Below, piece by piece: positions 17,962 through 27,679 of a stretch of DNA of 64,000 bases (position 1 is its first letter; each line of letters opens with the position of its first letter). Source of the stretch: Psychromonas aquimarina ATCC BAA-1526. Its GTDB lineage: Bacteria > Pseudomonadota > Gammaproteobacteria > Enterobacterales > Psychromonadaceae. Location of the stretch: positions 316,524 to 380,523 of the forward strand of contig NZ_KE386793.1 in the NCBI RefSeq assembly GCF_000428725.1, in the 5' to 3' direction. Position numbers and translations under genes: made by a program. Below the pieces are notes generated by a model. The model was not told the DNA's origin. It searched no databases and saw only the letters and a list, made by a program, of their open reading frames with translations.

Positions 17962-18118
17962 CAAACCTCCGTTAACCGGCGCTTCATCTATTACTTCTTT
18001 ATCTCTAAAATCAATCTGTTAAGCAATATTTTTTGTAGAATACCTGTTCTCGGTGATGCTTTGCATTGTGCTTCTGTTATTATGCCCTAAAGATAATAAT
18101 TCTAAAAAGGAACCTTTC

Positions 18119-18934
18119 ATGAGTACATTCTCTGTTAATTCTAAAACCATGCATTACCTGGATAAAGGGCAAGGGCCGGTACTGCTTTTCGGGCACAGCT
18201 ACCTGTGGGATAGTGAAATGTGGGCGCCTCAGGTAGAGGCTTTAAGTAAACATTACCGCTGTATTGTTCCTGATTTGTGGAGTCATGGCCAGTCAGATGC
18301 CGCACCCGGCGAGACGCGGAATCTGGCGGATTATGCGCAGGATCTGTTAAGTCTGATGGATCACCTGGAAATTGACACATTTTCAGTTATTGGTTTGTCG
18401 GTCGGCGGTATGTGGGGAGCTGAGTTAACCCTGTCAGCACCGGAGCGTGTTAAAGCATTAGTGCTGATGGATACCTTTATCGGGCTTGAGCCGCAGGTAA
18501 CCCATCATAAATATTTTGCCATGCTGGATATGATAAGTTCGGTGCGGCAGGTACCGGAGCCTTTAATTGAGCAGATAACACCGCTGTTCTTTGCCCGTGA
18601 TGTAGAGCAGGAGAACCCTCAGCTGGTGAACCGCTTTAAAAAAGGGCTGCAGGGAATTACCGGGCAGCAGGCTGTCGATGTGGCTCAAATCGGACGTATG
18701 GTATTCGGCCGTCGGGATCTTTTTGACGAGGTTGAAAAGCTGACACTACCGACGTTAATTATGACCGGTATGCAGGATATTCCCCGTCCGCCGTTAGAAG
18801 CACAGCTGATGCAGGATGCTATTTGCGGCAGCCGCCTGATGCTGATACCTGATGCCGGCCATATATCTAATCTGGAACAGCCTGAGTTTGTGACCGAAAA
18901 ACTTTCTGAGTTTTTACAAAGCGTTTACGGCTGA
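18119..18934 (+). CDS. Alpha/beta-fold hydrolase
   Basis: A 271-residue single-domain hydrolase. The oxyanion-hole region is LLFGHSYLWDSEMW (~22-35). The nucleophile elbow is IGLSVGGMWG (Ser at ~94). The acid is in MTGMQDIPRPP and the catalytic His in PDAGHISNLEQP. The overall layout is that of the enol-lactonase/RsbQ-like group. The ATG at 18119, after AAAAAGGA, is preferred; an upstream in-frame ATG at 18053 would add a hydrophobic stretch not typical of these cytosolic enzymes. The substrate cannot be predicted. Confidence 0.85.
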   Translation: MSTFSVNSKTMHYLDKGQGPVLLFGHSYLWDSEMWAPQVEALSKHYRCIVPDLWSHGQSDAAPGETRNLADYAQDLLSLMDHLEIDTFSVIGLSVGGMWGAELTLSAPERVKALVLMDTFIGLEPQVTHHKYFAMLDMISSVRQVPEPLIEQITPLFFARDVEQENPQLVNRFKKGLQGITGQQAVDVAQIGRMVFGRRDLFDEVEKLTLPTLIMTGMQDIPRPPLEAQLMQDAICGSRLMLIPDAGHISNLEQPEFVTEKLSEFLQSVYG

Positions 18935-18966
18935 TAATAAGCAGTGAAGTAAGCCACCGCATAAAA

Positions 18967-18999
18967 ACCATGCCGGCATTAAAGGTTCTCCGGCATGGT
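18967..18999. terminator. Hairpin between convergent genes
   Basis: A perfect 10-bp stem ACCATGCCGG/CCGGCATGGT. On the minus strand it is followed by TTTTTAT; on the plus strand by A residues. It could end transcription from the right-hand minus-strand gene and slow readthrough from the left. Confidence 0.6.
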
Positions 19000-19219
19000 A
19001 AAAAGGTGTGCAGTCAGCGGCTGTTTGATAGCGGCCGGAACTTATTAACGGCTGATTCTTGTTTAAACTCAATCTGCAGCTAATGTAACACTATCTTGAT
19101 TTACTCCAGGCAGTGCAGCAGCCCGCTTGAACGGGCTGTTTGCTAATGCAGACGGATAAATACCCTTCGGATCACGTCTTGTATTTTGTCTTTTAGAGTA
19201 AAGTTGGAAACTTTCCCAG

Positions 19220-20116
19220 CTACTGACCTGCATGCTCCCGTAGTTGAAGCTGCGCTTTTTCATCTCCAAGCATATTTTCCAATAAGCTCTTTAACTGCTG
19301 GTCGCCGCTATTGTTATACAGGTTGAGAATGTCTTGTGCGACTTCTTTACGAAATTCAGATTGAGTATCTTGTGCCTGGTAATATTGTGAGATGAGCCCT
19401 TGTACAGCCATGCCGCGGGCATAGTCATTTTGCTCTGTTTCAATCATTGCAATTAAACTGTCAGCAATACGCTTATCGGTAATTGCGCTGTTTGCCGCTA
19501 CCTCAATTGCCTGTACCTTTAACTTTTCATCCTGCGTATTTTTACTGATATCTATAATGGCGTCGACTGTTTCATAATCATAGCCTGCCATGTTTGGTCT
19601 GTTCAGCGTATACATAGTCATTTGTAATTGACTCATAGCTGCAACTCGCTCTACTTCAGGCTGGCTTTCATCCAGAATCTTTGCTCTAAGCTCTTTGCTC
19701 ACTTGCTGCAAGTAATCTGGATCGGTTTTTATGCGGGTATCGTAGTCTTTTGGTAAGTCGTCATAAAAACTATAGATGGGGTTTTGTTCATTGAATGCTT
19801 GACGTTCCTGCTGCTCTTTAAAAGCAATAATATCAAGTACAGCATCTTTAAATTGTTCGTTATCGACTAGAAGCCCGCTGCTGCTCTGAGCACTGAGCTG
19901 TGCTGCGCGCTTTTTCAGTAGAGAGATCTGTTTTTTTAATGCCGTGATCTCATCGCTGCTGCCGGCAGGAGCTTGTTTTTCATTACCCGTGGTATGAAAA
20001 ACAAGCTCCTGTGGCGGGTACTCTCTGACAATTTCAGGCGCAGGTTGTAAAGTGTTATATAAGGTTACAGATAGTGCTGTAATCGATAGTATTAATGAGA
20101 TATTAGTCTTATTCAT
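19220..20116 (-). CDS. Hypothetical membrane-anchored protein with coiled coil and helical repeats
   Basis: A 298-residue protein. An N-terminal hydrophobic anchor (ISLILSITALSVTLY, residues ~5-19) is followed by a Pro-rich linker and a coiled coil (ITALKKQISLLKKRAAQL). The C-terminal half is alpha-helical, with HEAT-like repeats (VQAIEVAANSAITDKRIADSLIAMI, GMAVQGLISQYY). The start at 20116 gives a typical signal anchor, but its ribosome-binding site (AGGA) is rather distant; an in-frame ATG at 20152 adds 12 residues. Likely anchored in the inner membrane and facing the periplasm. Family not recognised. Confidence 0.75.
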   Translation of the reverse strand: MNKTNISLILSITALSVTLYNTLQPAPEIVREYPPQELVFHTTGNEKQAPAGSSDEITALKKQISLLKKRAAQLSAQSSSGLLVDNEQFKDAVLDIIAFKEQQERQAFNEQNPIYSFYDDLPKDYDTRIKTDPDYLQQVSKELRAKILDESQPEVERVAAMSQLQMTMYTLNRPNMAGYDYETVDAIIDISKNTQDEKLKVQAIEVAANSAITDKRIADSLIAMIETEQNDYARGMAVQGLISQYYQAQDTQSEFRKEVAQDILNLYNNSGDQQLKSLLENMLGDEKAQLQLREHAGQ

Positions 20117-20381
20117 AACCAGTAAGTTTCCTGTAAATATACATGGTATCAAGTATTACGTTGTGCCTTTTGAGTGTTCATGGGCAGGTCTTTTGCCTTT
20201 CAGGGGAGAATGACTATGCCGATTATAGAGGCTTGAACACGAATGTAAGAACTTACTATATGGTTATCTGACCGCTGCTGTTAATTTAAATAAACAGATA
20301 AAGATATTGAATTAAGATTACAGCTCTTATCTTAGAGTTAACAGACTGGAAATGTTCAGCTTACCGGCTGCGGATCACCTG

Positions 20382-20573
20382 TTATCTAAACTGTCCTGTT
20401 TCAGAAATAAATTCAAATCCAGCAGCGGCTAGTTTTTCTTCTAACCTGAGACGGTTGATAGTAAGGCTTTTGACTAATTCGTCAAGGCTGCCGTTAAATT
20501 CATCACGCAGCTTCATATTAATAATGCTCAGCAGCATAACAGGATCCATTTTTTCATAATTTTCTAAATACAT
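20382..20573 (-). CDS. DUF4250-family small protein
   Basis: A 63-residue protein with the DUF4250 signature: DPVMLLSIINMKLRDEF, a central LDELVKSLTINRLRLEEKLAAAGFEF and a terminal TGQF. The function of the family is unknown. AAGGAAG lies 4-6 bases before the ATG. It is a single gene with no operon partner. Confidence 0.8.
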   Translation of the reverse strand: MYLENYEKMDPVMLLSIINMKLRDEFNGSLDELVKSLTINRLRLEEKLAAAGFEFISETGQFR

Positions 20574-20918
20574 TTATTCTTCCTTCAAATTAATGATATT
20601 TAAGCTAGATGATAATCAATATCAATAATACAAGTTGAGAAAGATAAAGAAAAGAAGTTGTTTTTTTAAATATACAAAAGATACAGGGCATGTTTGAACG
20701 GCACTGCTTATCCTTTATTAATGCTGCCGGGACGTAAAAGCTTAATGCAGTGCTGTTCAGACAAACTCCTATCATTTATGCGCTCGATATCCGTTATATA
20801 TAACGGGCTATTCTCTCTGCTTAGGCTTATATTTTTATTGTTTTTATAACTATTTAATACTGACTATACTCAGGTTAATGCAGTTTCTGCTATTAATTTG
20901 TTATTCGAGGTTTAAGTT
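20574..20918. other. Spacer with a perfect 16-bp palindrome
   Basis: No gene is seen. CCGTTATATATAACGG at 20791-20806 is a perfect palindrome about 113 bases upstream of the solute-binding protein gene and looks like an operator. No regulator is encoded nearby. Confidence 0.4.
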
Positions 20919-21692
20919 ATGAAAACAATTCTTATATTAAGCTCTCTGCTGCTGTTTTCTTTCCATGTTTCTGCCCAGACAGAAGTAAAGATTTACGGAG
21001 ATGATGATTACGCTCCATACTCCTATGCGCAGGCAGGAAAAATGACCGGACTCTATACCGCTGTCCTGAAAAAAGTTGCAGAGAAAATGCCCGATTATAA
21101 AATATCATTTTTAAAAACCCCCTGGAAACGCGGACTTTCTGATATTGAAAAGGGTAAAATTTTTGCGCTTTATCCGCCTTACGCTCACCCGGAAAAGCGT
21201 CCCTATATGGAATACGAAACGGCTATTCTAGATGAAGAATTGAGCCTTTTCTGCTCGGATAAAATCGCTGAACAAGACCGGCCAGCCTGGCCGGTAGATT
21301 ATTACGGCTTAACAATTGGTAATAATGCCGGATTCACAGTCGGCGGAGATGCCTTTCTGGACGCCGTTAAAGACGGCAAAATCAGCCTGAAAGAAGTGAA
21401 AGGCACTTCTAAAAATTTACAAAAACTGATTAACGGGCGTATTGACTGCTATCTGAACGACGGTCTTGCCACTGAATGGGAACTGAAAAAGCTCCAGGAT
21501 AATGGAAAATACAGCGGTCGCGGCGTATCTAAAGCACTGGTTATTTCAGCTGAGCAGGGGTATTTAGGGATTGTAACCGACGGCAGTAAATTTCCTTACA
21601 AGGATGATTTTAAAAAACAATATAACCGTGTATTAACAGAGATGAAAAAAAGCGGTGAGGTTCAGCAGATTGTTGATAATTACCTGAAATAA
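20919..21692 (+). CDS. Periplasmic solute-binding protein, family 3 type (orphan 1)
   Basis: A 257-residue protein with a clear signal peptide (MKTILILSSLLLFSFHVSAQ, cleavage after AQ). The mature part has the SBP_bac_3 fold pattern: VKIYGDDDYAPYSYAQAGKMTGLY, FLKTPWKRGLSDIEKGKI, then LTIGNNAGFTVGGD at the start of lobe 2. Family members bind amino acids or similar small polar compounds in the periplasm. No ABC permease or ATPase is adjacent, so it may act with a distant transporter or as a sensory or standalone protein. It shares the PWKRG motif with two other orphan binding proteins in this window. Confidence 0.8.
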   Translation: MKTILILSSLLLFSFHVSAQTEVKIYGDDDYAPYSYAQAGKMTGLYTAVLKKVAEKMPDYKISFLKTPWKRGLSDIEKGKIFALYPPYAHPEKRPYMEYETAILDEELSLFCSDKIAEQDRPAWPVDYYGLTIGNNAGFTVGGDAFLDAVKDGKISLKEVKGTSKNLQKLINGRIDCYLNDGLATEWELKKLQDNGKYSGRGVSKALVISAEQGYLGIVTDGSKFPYKDDFKKQYNRVLTEMKKSGEVQQIVDNYLK

Positions 21693-21742
21693 ACTGAGTA
21701 TATGTCAGCCGTGAAATCAGCGGCTGATATGACCTTCATATC

Positions 21743-21829
21743 TATACCCGTTAGATCTTCAACTCCACGCCTAGAATCTGTTCACCTCAGAACTTGCTGT
21801 TTTTTGTATCTTGAATGATAACGGGTATA
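21743..21829. mobile_element. Short MITE-like inverted-repeat element
   Basis: 87 bp bounded by TATACCCGTTA...TTCAA and, inverted, TTGAATGATAACGGGTATA. The first 11 bases of each end match perfectly. There is no coding capacity. It lies in a 571-bp gene-free spacer (21693-22263) that otherwise shows only a weak hairpin with a T-rich tail near 21885-21910. Confidence 0.5.
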
Positions 21830-22263
21830 TTAAAGCTTACCGTTCGATTCTGCTGATTTAATCCAGTCTGTTGTTTTTTACCCGCCTCTGTAGAGGTATT
21901 TTTTATTTTCTGCATGCACTGAAAAAAGCTGCCGGGCGGCGTCCTTTTTATTTCCTGATTGTGAAATCTTATATAAATATAGAAAATCGTCTGATTTTCC
22001 ATCATCTGTTGTGTGTTTTTCTATCTGTTTTGATGCATATCTGTGTAACCTTATGAATCTAATGTGTTTTTGCACCTGCTGGCACAAAATAAAATAAAAT
22101 TTATTTCATTTCAAAAGGGTGACGAACTTACTACTATTGCCTGCTTTTGTTGTTTAATATGACCACCATATCAAGGCGCGTTGACGGATAAATAACCCTT
22201 GCTTAATCGCTTAGTTTATTACTTTTTATTTATGTTAAACGAAAAATCCATAAGGATTCCATA

Positions 22264-23706
22264 ATGAATAATACTTCCAAATCTCTTCAGTCTGAAACTC
22301 GTCTTGAGCATGATCTTCTCGGGGAACGTCATGTTCCTGCCGATGCTTATTATGGCGTTCATACATTACGCGCCATTGAAAATTTTAATATTTCTAAAAC
22401 CACTATTTCCGATGCCCCGGAGTTTATTCGCGGCATGGTGATGACCAAAAAAGCAGCCGCTATGGCTAATAAAGAGCTGGGGGTTATTCCCGGCAATGTC
22501 GGCCGCTATATTATTGAAGCCTGTGATTTGATTTTAGAAACAGGTAAATGTATGGATCAGTTTCCGTCAGATGTATTTCAGGGCGGCGCGGGTACTTCGG
22601 TTAATATGAATGCCAATGAAGTGATTGCCAATCTGGCGCTTGAACTGATGGGCAAAGAGAAAGGGCAGTATGATTATATTAATCCTAATGACCATGTTAA
22701 TAAGAGCCAGTCTACCAACTGTACTTATCCGACCGGTTTTCGTGTCGCGGTCTTCAACAGCATCAGCAGCTTAATAAAATCGGTTGAATATCTGGAAGCT
22801 GCATTTGAACTAAAAAATAAGGAGTTCAACGGTGTTTTAAAAATGGGACGTACTCAGTTACAGGATGCGGTACCGATGACTGTCGGGCAGGAGTTCCATG
22901 CATGGGCTGTGACACTCAATGAAGAGGTGCGTAATTTAAACTACACCTCAAAATTACTACTTGAAGTTAATCTAGGCGCAACAGCTATCGGTACCGGACT
23001 TAATGCAGCTCCTGGATATCAGGGGCTGGCGGTAAAATATCTTGCTCAGGTAACCGGTCTTGCCTGTGTGCCCTCTGAAGATTTAATTGAAGCGACATCG
23101 GACTGCGGTGCATATGTGATGGTACATAGTGCATTGAAACGACTGGCGATAAAACTTTCAAAAATATGCAATGATCTACGTCTGTTATCATCGGGCCCTC
23201 GTGCTGGTTTTAATGAAATTAACCTGCCGGAAATGCAGGCTGGATCTTCGATTATGCCGGCTAAAGTAAACCCGGTTATTCCGGAAGTGGTCAATCAGGT
23301 CTGCTTTAAAGTTATGGGGAATGATACAACCATCTCTTTTGCTGCTGAGGGCGGACAGCTGCAGCTTAATGTGATGGAGCCGGTGATCGCGCAGAGCATG
23401 TTTGAATCTTTAGATATTTTAAATAATGCCTGTATCAATTTACGTGAAAAATGCATCGATGGTATTACGGTGAATAAAGAGGTATGTGAAAAACACGTAT
23501 TTAATTCAATCGGTATTATCACTTATTTAAATCCGCTGATTGGTCATCATGAAGGTGATCGTGTTGGTAAAATATGTGCACAAACCGGTAAGAGTGTCCG
23601 TGAGGTTGTCTTAGAGCTTGGGCTGCTTACTGAAGAGCAGTTAGATCATATTTTCTCTATTGAGAACCTGATACTTCCTGCCGATAACGCTAAACGCTAC
23701 GTGTAA
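22264..23706 (+). CDS. aspA: Aspartate ammonia-lyase AspA
   Basis: A 480-residue member of the aspartase/fumarase superfamily. It opens [29 protein letters not shown], as aspartases do. It contains the signature loop [15 protein letters not shown] (residues ~328-342), TNxxExxAxxL-type [15 protein letters not shown] and the substrate-site [18 protein letters not shown]. It converts L-aspartate to fumarate plus ammonia in the cytosol. It is followed at 80 bp by dcuA, the classic aspA-dcuA pair, which supplies fumarate for anaerobic respiration or succinate exchange. Confidence 0.97.
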   Translation: MNNTSKSLQSETRLEHDLLGERHVPADAYYGVHTLRAIENFNISKTTISDAPEFIRGMVMTKKAAAMANKELGVIPGNVGRYIIEACDLILETGKCMDQFPSDVFQGGAGTSVNMNANEVIANLALELMGKEKGQYDYINPNDHVNKSQSTNCTYPTGFRVAVFNSISSLIKSVEYLEAAFELKNKEFNGVLKMGRTQLQDAVPMTVGQEFHAWAVTLNEEVRNLNYTSKLLLEVNLGATAIGTGLNAAPGYQGLAVKYLAQVTGLACVPSEDLIEATSDCGAYVMVHSALKRLAIKLSKICNDLRLLSSGPRAGFNEINLPEMQAGSSIMPAKVNPVIPEVVNQVCFKVMGNDTTISFAAEGGQLQLNVMEPVIAQSMFESLDILNNACINLREKCIDGITVNKEVCEKHVFNSIGIITYLNPLIGHHEGDRVGKICAQTGKSVREVVLELGLLTEEQLDHIFSIENLILPADNAKRYV

Positions 23707-23722
23707 TTCCCTGCTGCTGTAT

Positions 23723-23760
23723 ATCCCCTTCCATAAGCGAGGGGGATCTTCATTATTTTT
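23723..23760 (+). terminator. Hairpin between aspA and dcuA
   Basis: Stem ATCCCCT/GGGGGAT (7 bp, one G-T) followed by a T-rich stretch ending in TTTTTATTTT. It probably reduces, but need not abolish, transcription from aspA into dcuA. Confidence 0.55.
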
Positions 23761-23786
23761 ATTTTCCATAACTGTAGGATAAGCAG

Positions 23787-25088
23787 ATGATTCTTATTGA
23801 ATTATTTATTGTATTGCTTTTTATTTATCTGGGAGCAAAAATCGGCGGGATAGGTATCGGTTTTGCGGGTGGTGCCGGTGTAATTGTATTAACCATGGTG
23901 CTCGGGGCTGATGCAGGTACTATTCCTGTGGATGTGATATTAATTATTATGTCTGTTATTACTGCCATTGCCGCTATGCAGGTTGCCGGAGGAATGGACT
24001 GGCTGGTGGATCTGGCGGAATCATTTTTACGTAAGAACCCTAAAAATATCACCTTTTATGCGCCCGTTGTGACCTATTTTATGACCCTGCTTGCGGGCAC
24101 TGGCCACACAGCCTTTTCCACTTTGCCGGTTATTGCCGAAGTTGCAAAAGAGCAGGGAATCAGGCCTTCCCGGCCGCTTTCAATATCTGTTGTTGCTTCG
24201 CAGATTGCCATTACCGCCTCGCCTATTTCAGCTGCTGTGGTATTCTTTTCCGGTATTTTAGAGCCTTTAGGAGTTGGTTACCTGACTCTGTTACTGATAT
24301 GCATACCCACTACTTTTACTGCCTGTATGGCCGGTGCTTTTGCCGCTAATTTACTCGGGAGCGAATTAAAAGACGATCCTGTTTATATTGAGAGGATGGA
24401 GAAGGGGCTGATCAAAATGAAGGGGGTAACTCAACGAAAAATATTACCATCGGCAAAAATGTCCGTGTATATCTTTCTGCTGGCGATTGCTGCGGTTGTT
24501 GTTTATGCAACCATGATCAGTGATGCTGTGGGTTTGATAGAATCCCCTGCGATTGATCGTAATCAGGCCATTATGGCGCTGATGCTTACTGCCGCCGCCG
24601 CAATTGTAATACTGACTAAAATTGACGCATCAGTGATTGCTGACGCGCCGACTTTTAAATCCGGCATGAGCGCCTGTGTCTGCGTATTAGGTGTTGCCTG
24701 GCTGGGTGATACTTTTGTTTCCGGCCATATTGAGGAAATTAAAGCCTTCTCCTCCGGCCTGCTGGAACTGTATCCCTGGATGCTGGCAACAACACTCTTT
24801 TTTGCTTCTATGCTGCTCTATTCTCAGGGAGCGACCACAACCGCGCTGATGCCGGCCGCTGTGGCAATTGGTGTTGCGCCGTTAACTGCGGTTGCCTCAT
24901 TTGCCGCGGTAAGCGCTTTGTTTGTCCTGCCGACGTACCCGACATTACTGGCAGCTGTTGAGATGGACGACACAGGATCAACCCGCATAGGGCAGTATGT
25001 TTTTAATCATCCCTTCCTTATTCCTGGAGTCGTGACTATTTCGACCTCTGTTGCATTAGGTTTTATGTTCGGAGGTATTATGATTTAA
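23787..25088 (+). CDS. dcuA: Anaerobic C4-dicarboxylate transporter DcuA
   Basis: A 433-residue protein with about ten transmembrane helices and the Dcu family signatures GGAGVIVLTMVLGADAG, TYFMTLLAGTGHTAFSTLPVI and SVVASQIAITASPISAAVVF, plus an Arg-rich cytoplasmic loop. Dcu carriers exchange aspartate, fumarate, malate and succinate. Placement directly downstream of aspA supports DcuA rather than DcuB. It has a TAGGAT ribosome-binding site. A stem-loop without T-run follows at 25104-25148, within the 300-bp gap before the next gene. Confidence 0.95.
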   Translation: MILIELFIVLLFIYLGAKIGGIGIGFAGGAGVIVLTMVLGADAGTIPVDVILIIMSVITAIAAMQVAGGMDWLVDLAESFLRKNPKNITFYAPVVTYFMTLLAGTGHTAFSTLPVIAEVAKEQGIRPSRPLSISVVASQIAITASPISAAVVFFSGILEPLGVGYLTLLLICIPTTFTACMAGAFAANLLGSELKDDPVYIERMEKGLIKMKGVTQRKILPSAKMSVYIFLLAIAAVVVYATMISDAVGLIESPAIDRNQAIMALMLTAAAAIVILTKIDASVIADAPTFKSGMSACVCVLGVAWLGDTFVSGHIEEIKAFSSGLLELYPWMLATTLFFASMLLYSQGATTTALMPAAVAIGVAPLTAVASFAAVSALFVLPTYPTLLAAVEMDDTGSTRIGQYVFNHPFLIPGVVTISTSVALGFMFGGIMI

Positions 25089-25390
25089 AGGTAATTATCT
25101 AAATCAGCAGCGCCTGAACCGTTGTTACTACGGCTTAGGCACTGCTGATAACAGCCTAAGCTGACGTTTGCTTATTTTCAGCCTGTCTGCCTGTCTCTGC
25201 TTATTGTGATTTTTGTACTGCACCTGCTAATTATTCCGTTAATTGTTATTGCCATAATTTTCCCTAAGACTATGCTTTAGTAACTGAAAGTTAATAATAT
25301 ATTGGAAATATTAATAGTTATTATTATTATTCGGAAATAATTACACCGGGTGTGTTTATTCGCGGCAGTAACGCCAATGGAGGGCATGGT

Positions 25391-27394
25391 ATGAACTGGT
25401 TATACCAGAAATTAGCGCAGACCAAATTAACATGCCGCCTGATCGCTGTTTACAGCACGGTTTTTTTAGTTATTATCAGCATTACAGTTTCTGCGATATT
25501 GTTTAATGTTAAAAAAGTAATAATTACTAATATTGAGTCAGAGCTGCAGAACAGCTCTTATCTGATCAACAGCATGATTAAAACCGCCCTTGATACTTCT
25601 ATAAAAACTCATCTGAGAACCACTTCCGAGCTTGCTCTGGAAAATGCGCAGTATTATTACGATTTGTATAAAAAAGGAGAGCTTAGCGAGCTGCAGGCTA
25701 AGGAAAAAGCCCTGGACAGTATCAGGCCGGTGAAGATCGGCACCACAGGTTATATGTATATATTAGACAGCACTGGTAAACTTCTTTACCACCCCTATAA
25801 GGCGCTTCAGTATACTAATATTTCTCAATACGACTTTATAAAAAAGCAGATTAAAAACAAGAACGGTTATATTGAGTATATGTGGAGTAATCCAGGTGAT
25901 AAAGCGGATCGTCCCAAAGCACTGTATATGAGTTATTTTGCGCCCTGGGACTGGATTGTCAGCGCATCAAGCTACAGAAGTGAATTTGCCGATCTGCTTA
26001 ATCTCAGTGATTTTGAACAGCAGGTAACCGGGGTTAAATTCGGGCAGGACGGTTATCCGGTCATTCTCGATAACCAGGGCACCTTTCTAATTCATCCGTC
26101 ACTTAAAGGGCGTAATTTAATAGCAGAAAAGGATCCGCAGGGCGCTGTTGTTAGTGAAATCATAGAAAAAAGAAACGGTATTATTGAATACGACTGGAAA
26201 AACCCCTCGGACAAAGTATCAAGAAAGAAACTATTAGTTTATTCAGAACTAAAAGAGTATGACTGGATTATTGCTTCATCAGCTTATAAATCTGATTTTT
26301 ACGGTGCGCTTAATGATGTTACAAAAATTATTGTGGCGGCACTGCTGTTTTCTCTGTTTATCATGGTTTTGGTGACGATTAAGGTTAGTGCCATGGTAAT
26401 AAAACCGGTTAAAAAGCTTGAAGAAACGGTATTAAAAGGGGTCAATGGTGATTTATCGGTACGTGTTGCAGTCAACGGCGGTGATGAGATCAATCAACTT
26501 GGTATTCATTTTAATAATTTTATTGAATCCCTGGAAACAAATAATAGCAAACTGCATGAAGAGATTATTAGAAGGCGTAATATATCGGGGAAACTGGCCA
26601 CTTTAAATGAAAATTTAGAAGAGGTGATAAAAGAGCGTACCAGAGAGCTGCATGAAGCGCAGAATGAAATTATTCAAACTGAAAAGTTAGCCGCTGTTAA
26701 CCGACTTATTAAAGATATTGCCCACAACATTAATACACCCTTAGGTATTTCAATAACTTCGGCGACCTATATTGAAGACTTGGTTATGCAGCTGCATCAA
26801 ACCTATATCGAGCATAAGATCAGTAAAAAGAATTTCGAAGAATTTTTTAATCAGCATGATAAATCCTATGAACTGTTAATGTCAGGTTTACAAAGGTCGG
26901 CTAATCTGATTGATATGTTTAAGCTGCTTACCAGAGATGATGTGTCTCTGACTAAAGACCGCTTTAATGTTAGAAAAGAGATTGAAAAGAGCATAAGTAT
27001 GCTCCGCCTTGGAGAGCATAAAATCACACTCGACTGTGAATCTGACCTTGAAATCAACAGTTACTCAGCAGTCTTTGATCTGATTATAAGTAATATACTG
27101 AGCAACTCACTGACCCATGGTTATGATGCTGATAAATCAGGTGTTATTGATATTAATGTTTCTATGCCTGAAATGCAGTTGTCAATTATTATTTCAGATA
27201 ACGGCAAGGGGATCAGCGAACAGGATCTGAAAAATGTTTTTGAACCTTTTTATACCAATAAATCCAGTACTAATACCGGCTTAGGTTTAAGTATTGTTCA
27301 GCATTCAGTACAAGATATTTTAAACGGCACAATTGAAATCAGCAGTACGGTTGAAAGTGGTACTGAGGTTAAGCTTGAAATACCCGTTATGTAA
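25391..27394 (+). CDS. Double-Cache sensor histidine kinase (orphan)
   Basis: A 667-residue membrane kinase. TM1 is at ~15-40. The periplasmic part has two Cache-type repeats, each with a TGYMYILDSTGKLLYHP- or DGYPVILDNQGTFLIHP-like core and a PWDWIVSASSYRSEF or EYDWIIASSAYKSDF ending. TM2 is at ~320-345, then HAMP, a coiled coil and a phospho-acceptor region DIAHNINTPLGI. The ATPase part reads NILSNSLTHGYD, ISDNGKGIS and TGLGLSIVQHSV. The H-box HNINTP is a less common variant. The ATG at 25391 follows GGAGGG at good spacing. There is no response regulator next to it. Its position after dcuA suggests, without proof, a carboxylate-type ligand. Confidence 0.85.
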   Translation: MNWLYQKLAQTKLTCRLIAVYSTVFLVIISITVSAILFNVKKVIITNIESELQNSSYLINSMIKTALDTSIKTHLRTTSELALENAQYYYDLYKKGELSELQAKEKALDSIRPVKIGTTGYMYILDSTGKLLYHPYKALQYTNISQYDFIKKQIKNKNGYIEYMWSNPGDKADRPKALYMSYFAPWDWIVSASSYRSEFADLLNLSDFEQQVTGVKFGQDGYPVILDNQGTFLIHPSLKGRNLIAEKDPQGAVVSEIIEKRNGIIEYDWKNPSDKVSRKKLLVYSELKEYDWIIASSAYKSDFYGALNDVTKIIVAALLFSLFIMVLVTIKVSAMVIKPVKKLEETVLKGVNGDLSVRVAVNGGDEINQLGIHFNNFIESLETNNSKLHEEIIRRRNISGKLATLNENLEEVIKERTRELHEAQNEIIQTEKLAAVNRLIKDIAHNINTPLGISITSATYIEDLVMQLHQTYIEHKISKKNFEEFFNQHDKSYELLMSGLQRSANLIDMFKLLTRDDVSLTKDRFNVRKEIEKSISMLRLGEHKITLDCESDLEINSYSAVFDLIISNILSNSLTHGYDADKSGVIDINVSMPEMQLSIIISDNGKGISEQDLKNVFEPFYTNKSSTNTGLGLSIVQHSVQDILNGTIEISSTVESGTEVKLEIPVM

Positions 27395-27679
27395 TTTTTG
27401 CGCTGCCTGCCGCTTGTGTTTTTAGCGTATGCTTTTCCGTAAATAAACCGATAAGCCACTGTTAACTATAGCTTAATTCGTATTTCATATGCATTAGTTA
27501 TGTAAGGTATAAAAATGTGATGTGTGCCTGCGTCAACCACTCAAACTCTAATATGTTCAATATATCTACAATTATTTCTCCCTTTATTATAAATCAAGTG
27601 TCTTATCTGAATATGAAGCACAGGGTCAGTACGGGTATGTATGTACTGAAAAATACTAAAGGATTAAGAGTTATATATT

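Noticed and set aside
19069-19269. 66-codon minus-strand ORF overlapping the end of the coiled-coil protein gene
   Set aside because: Overlaps a real gene, contains a CCCG-cttgaa-CGGG hairpin that looks like a terminator, and has no ribosome-binding site.
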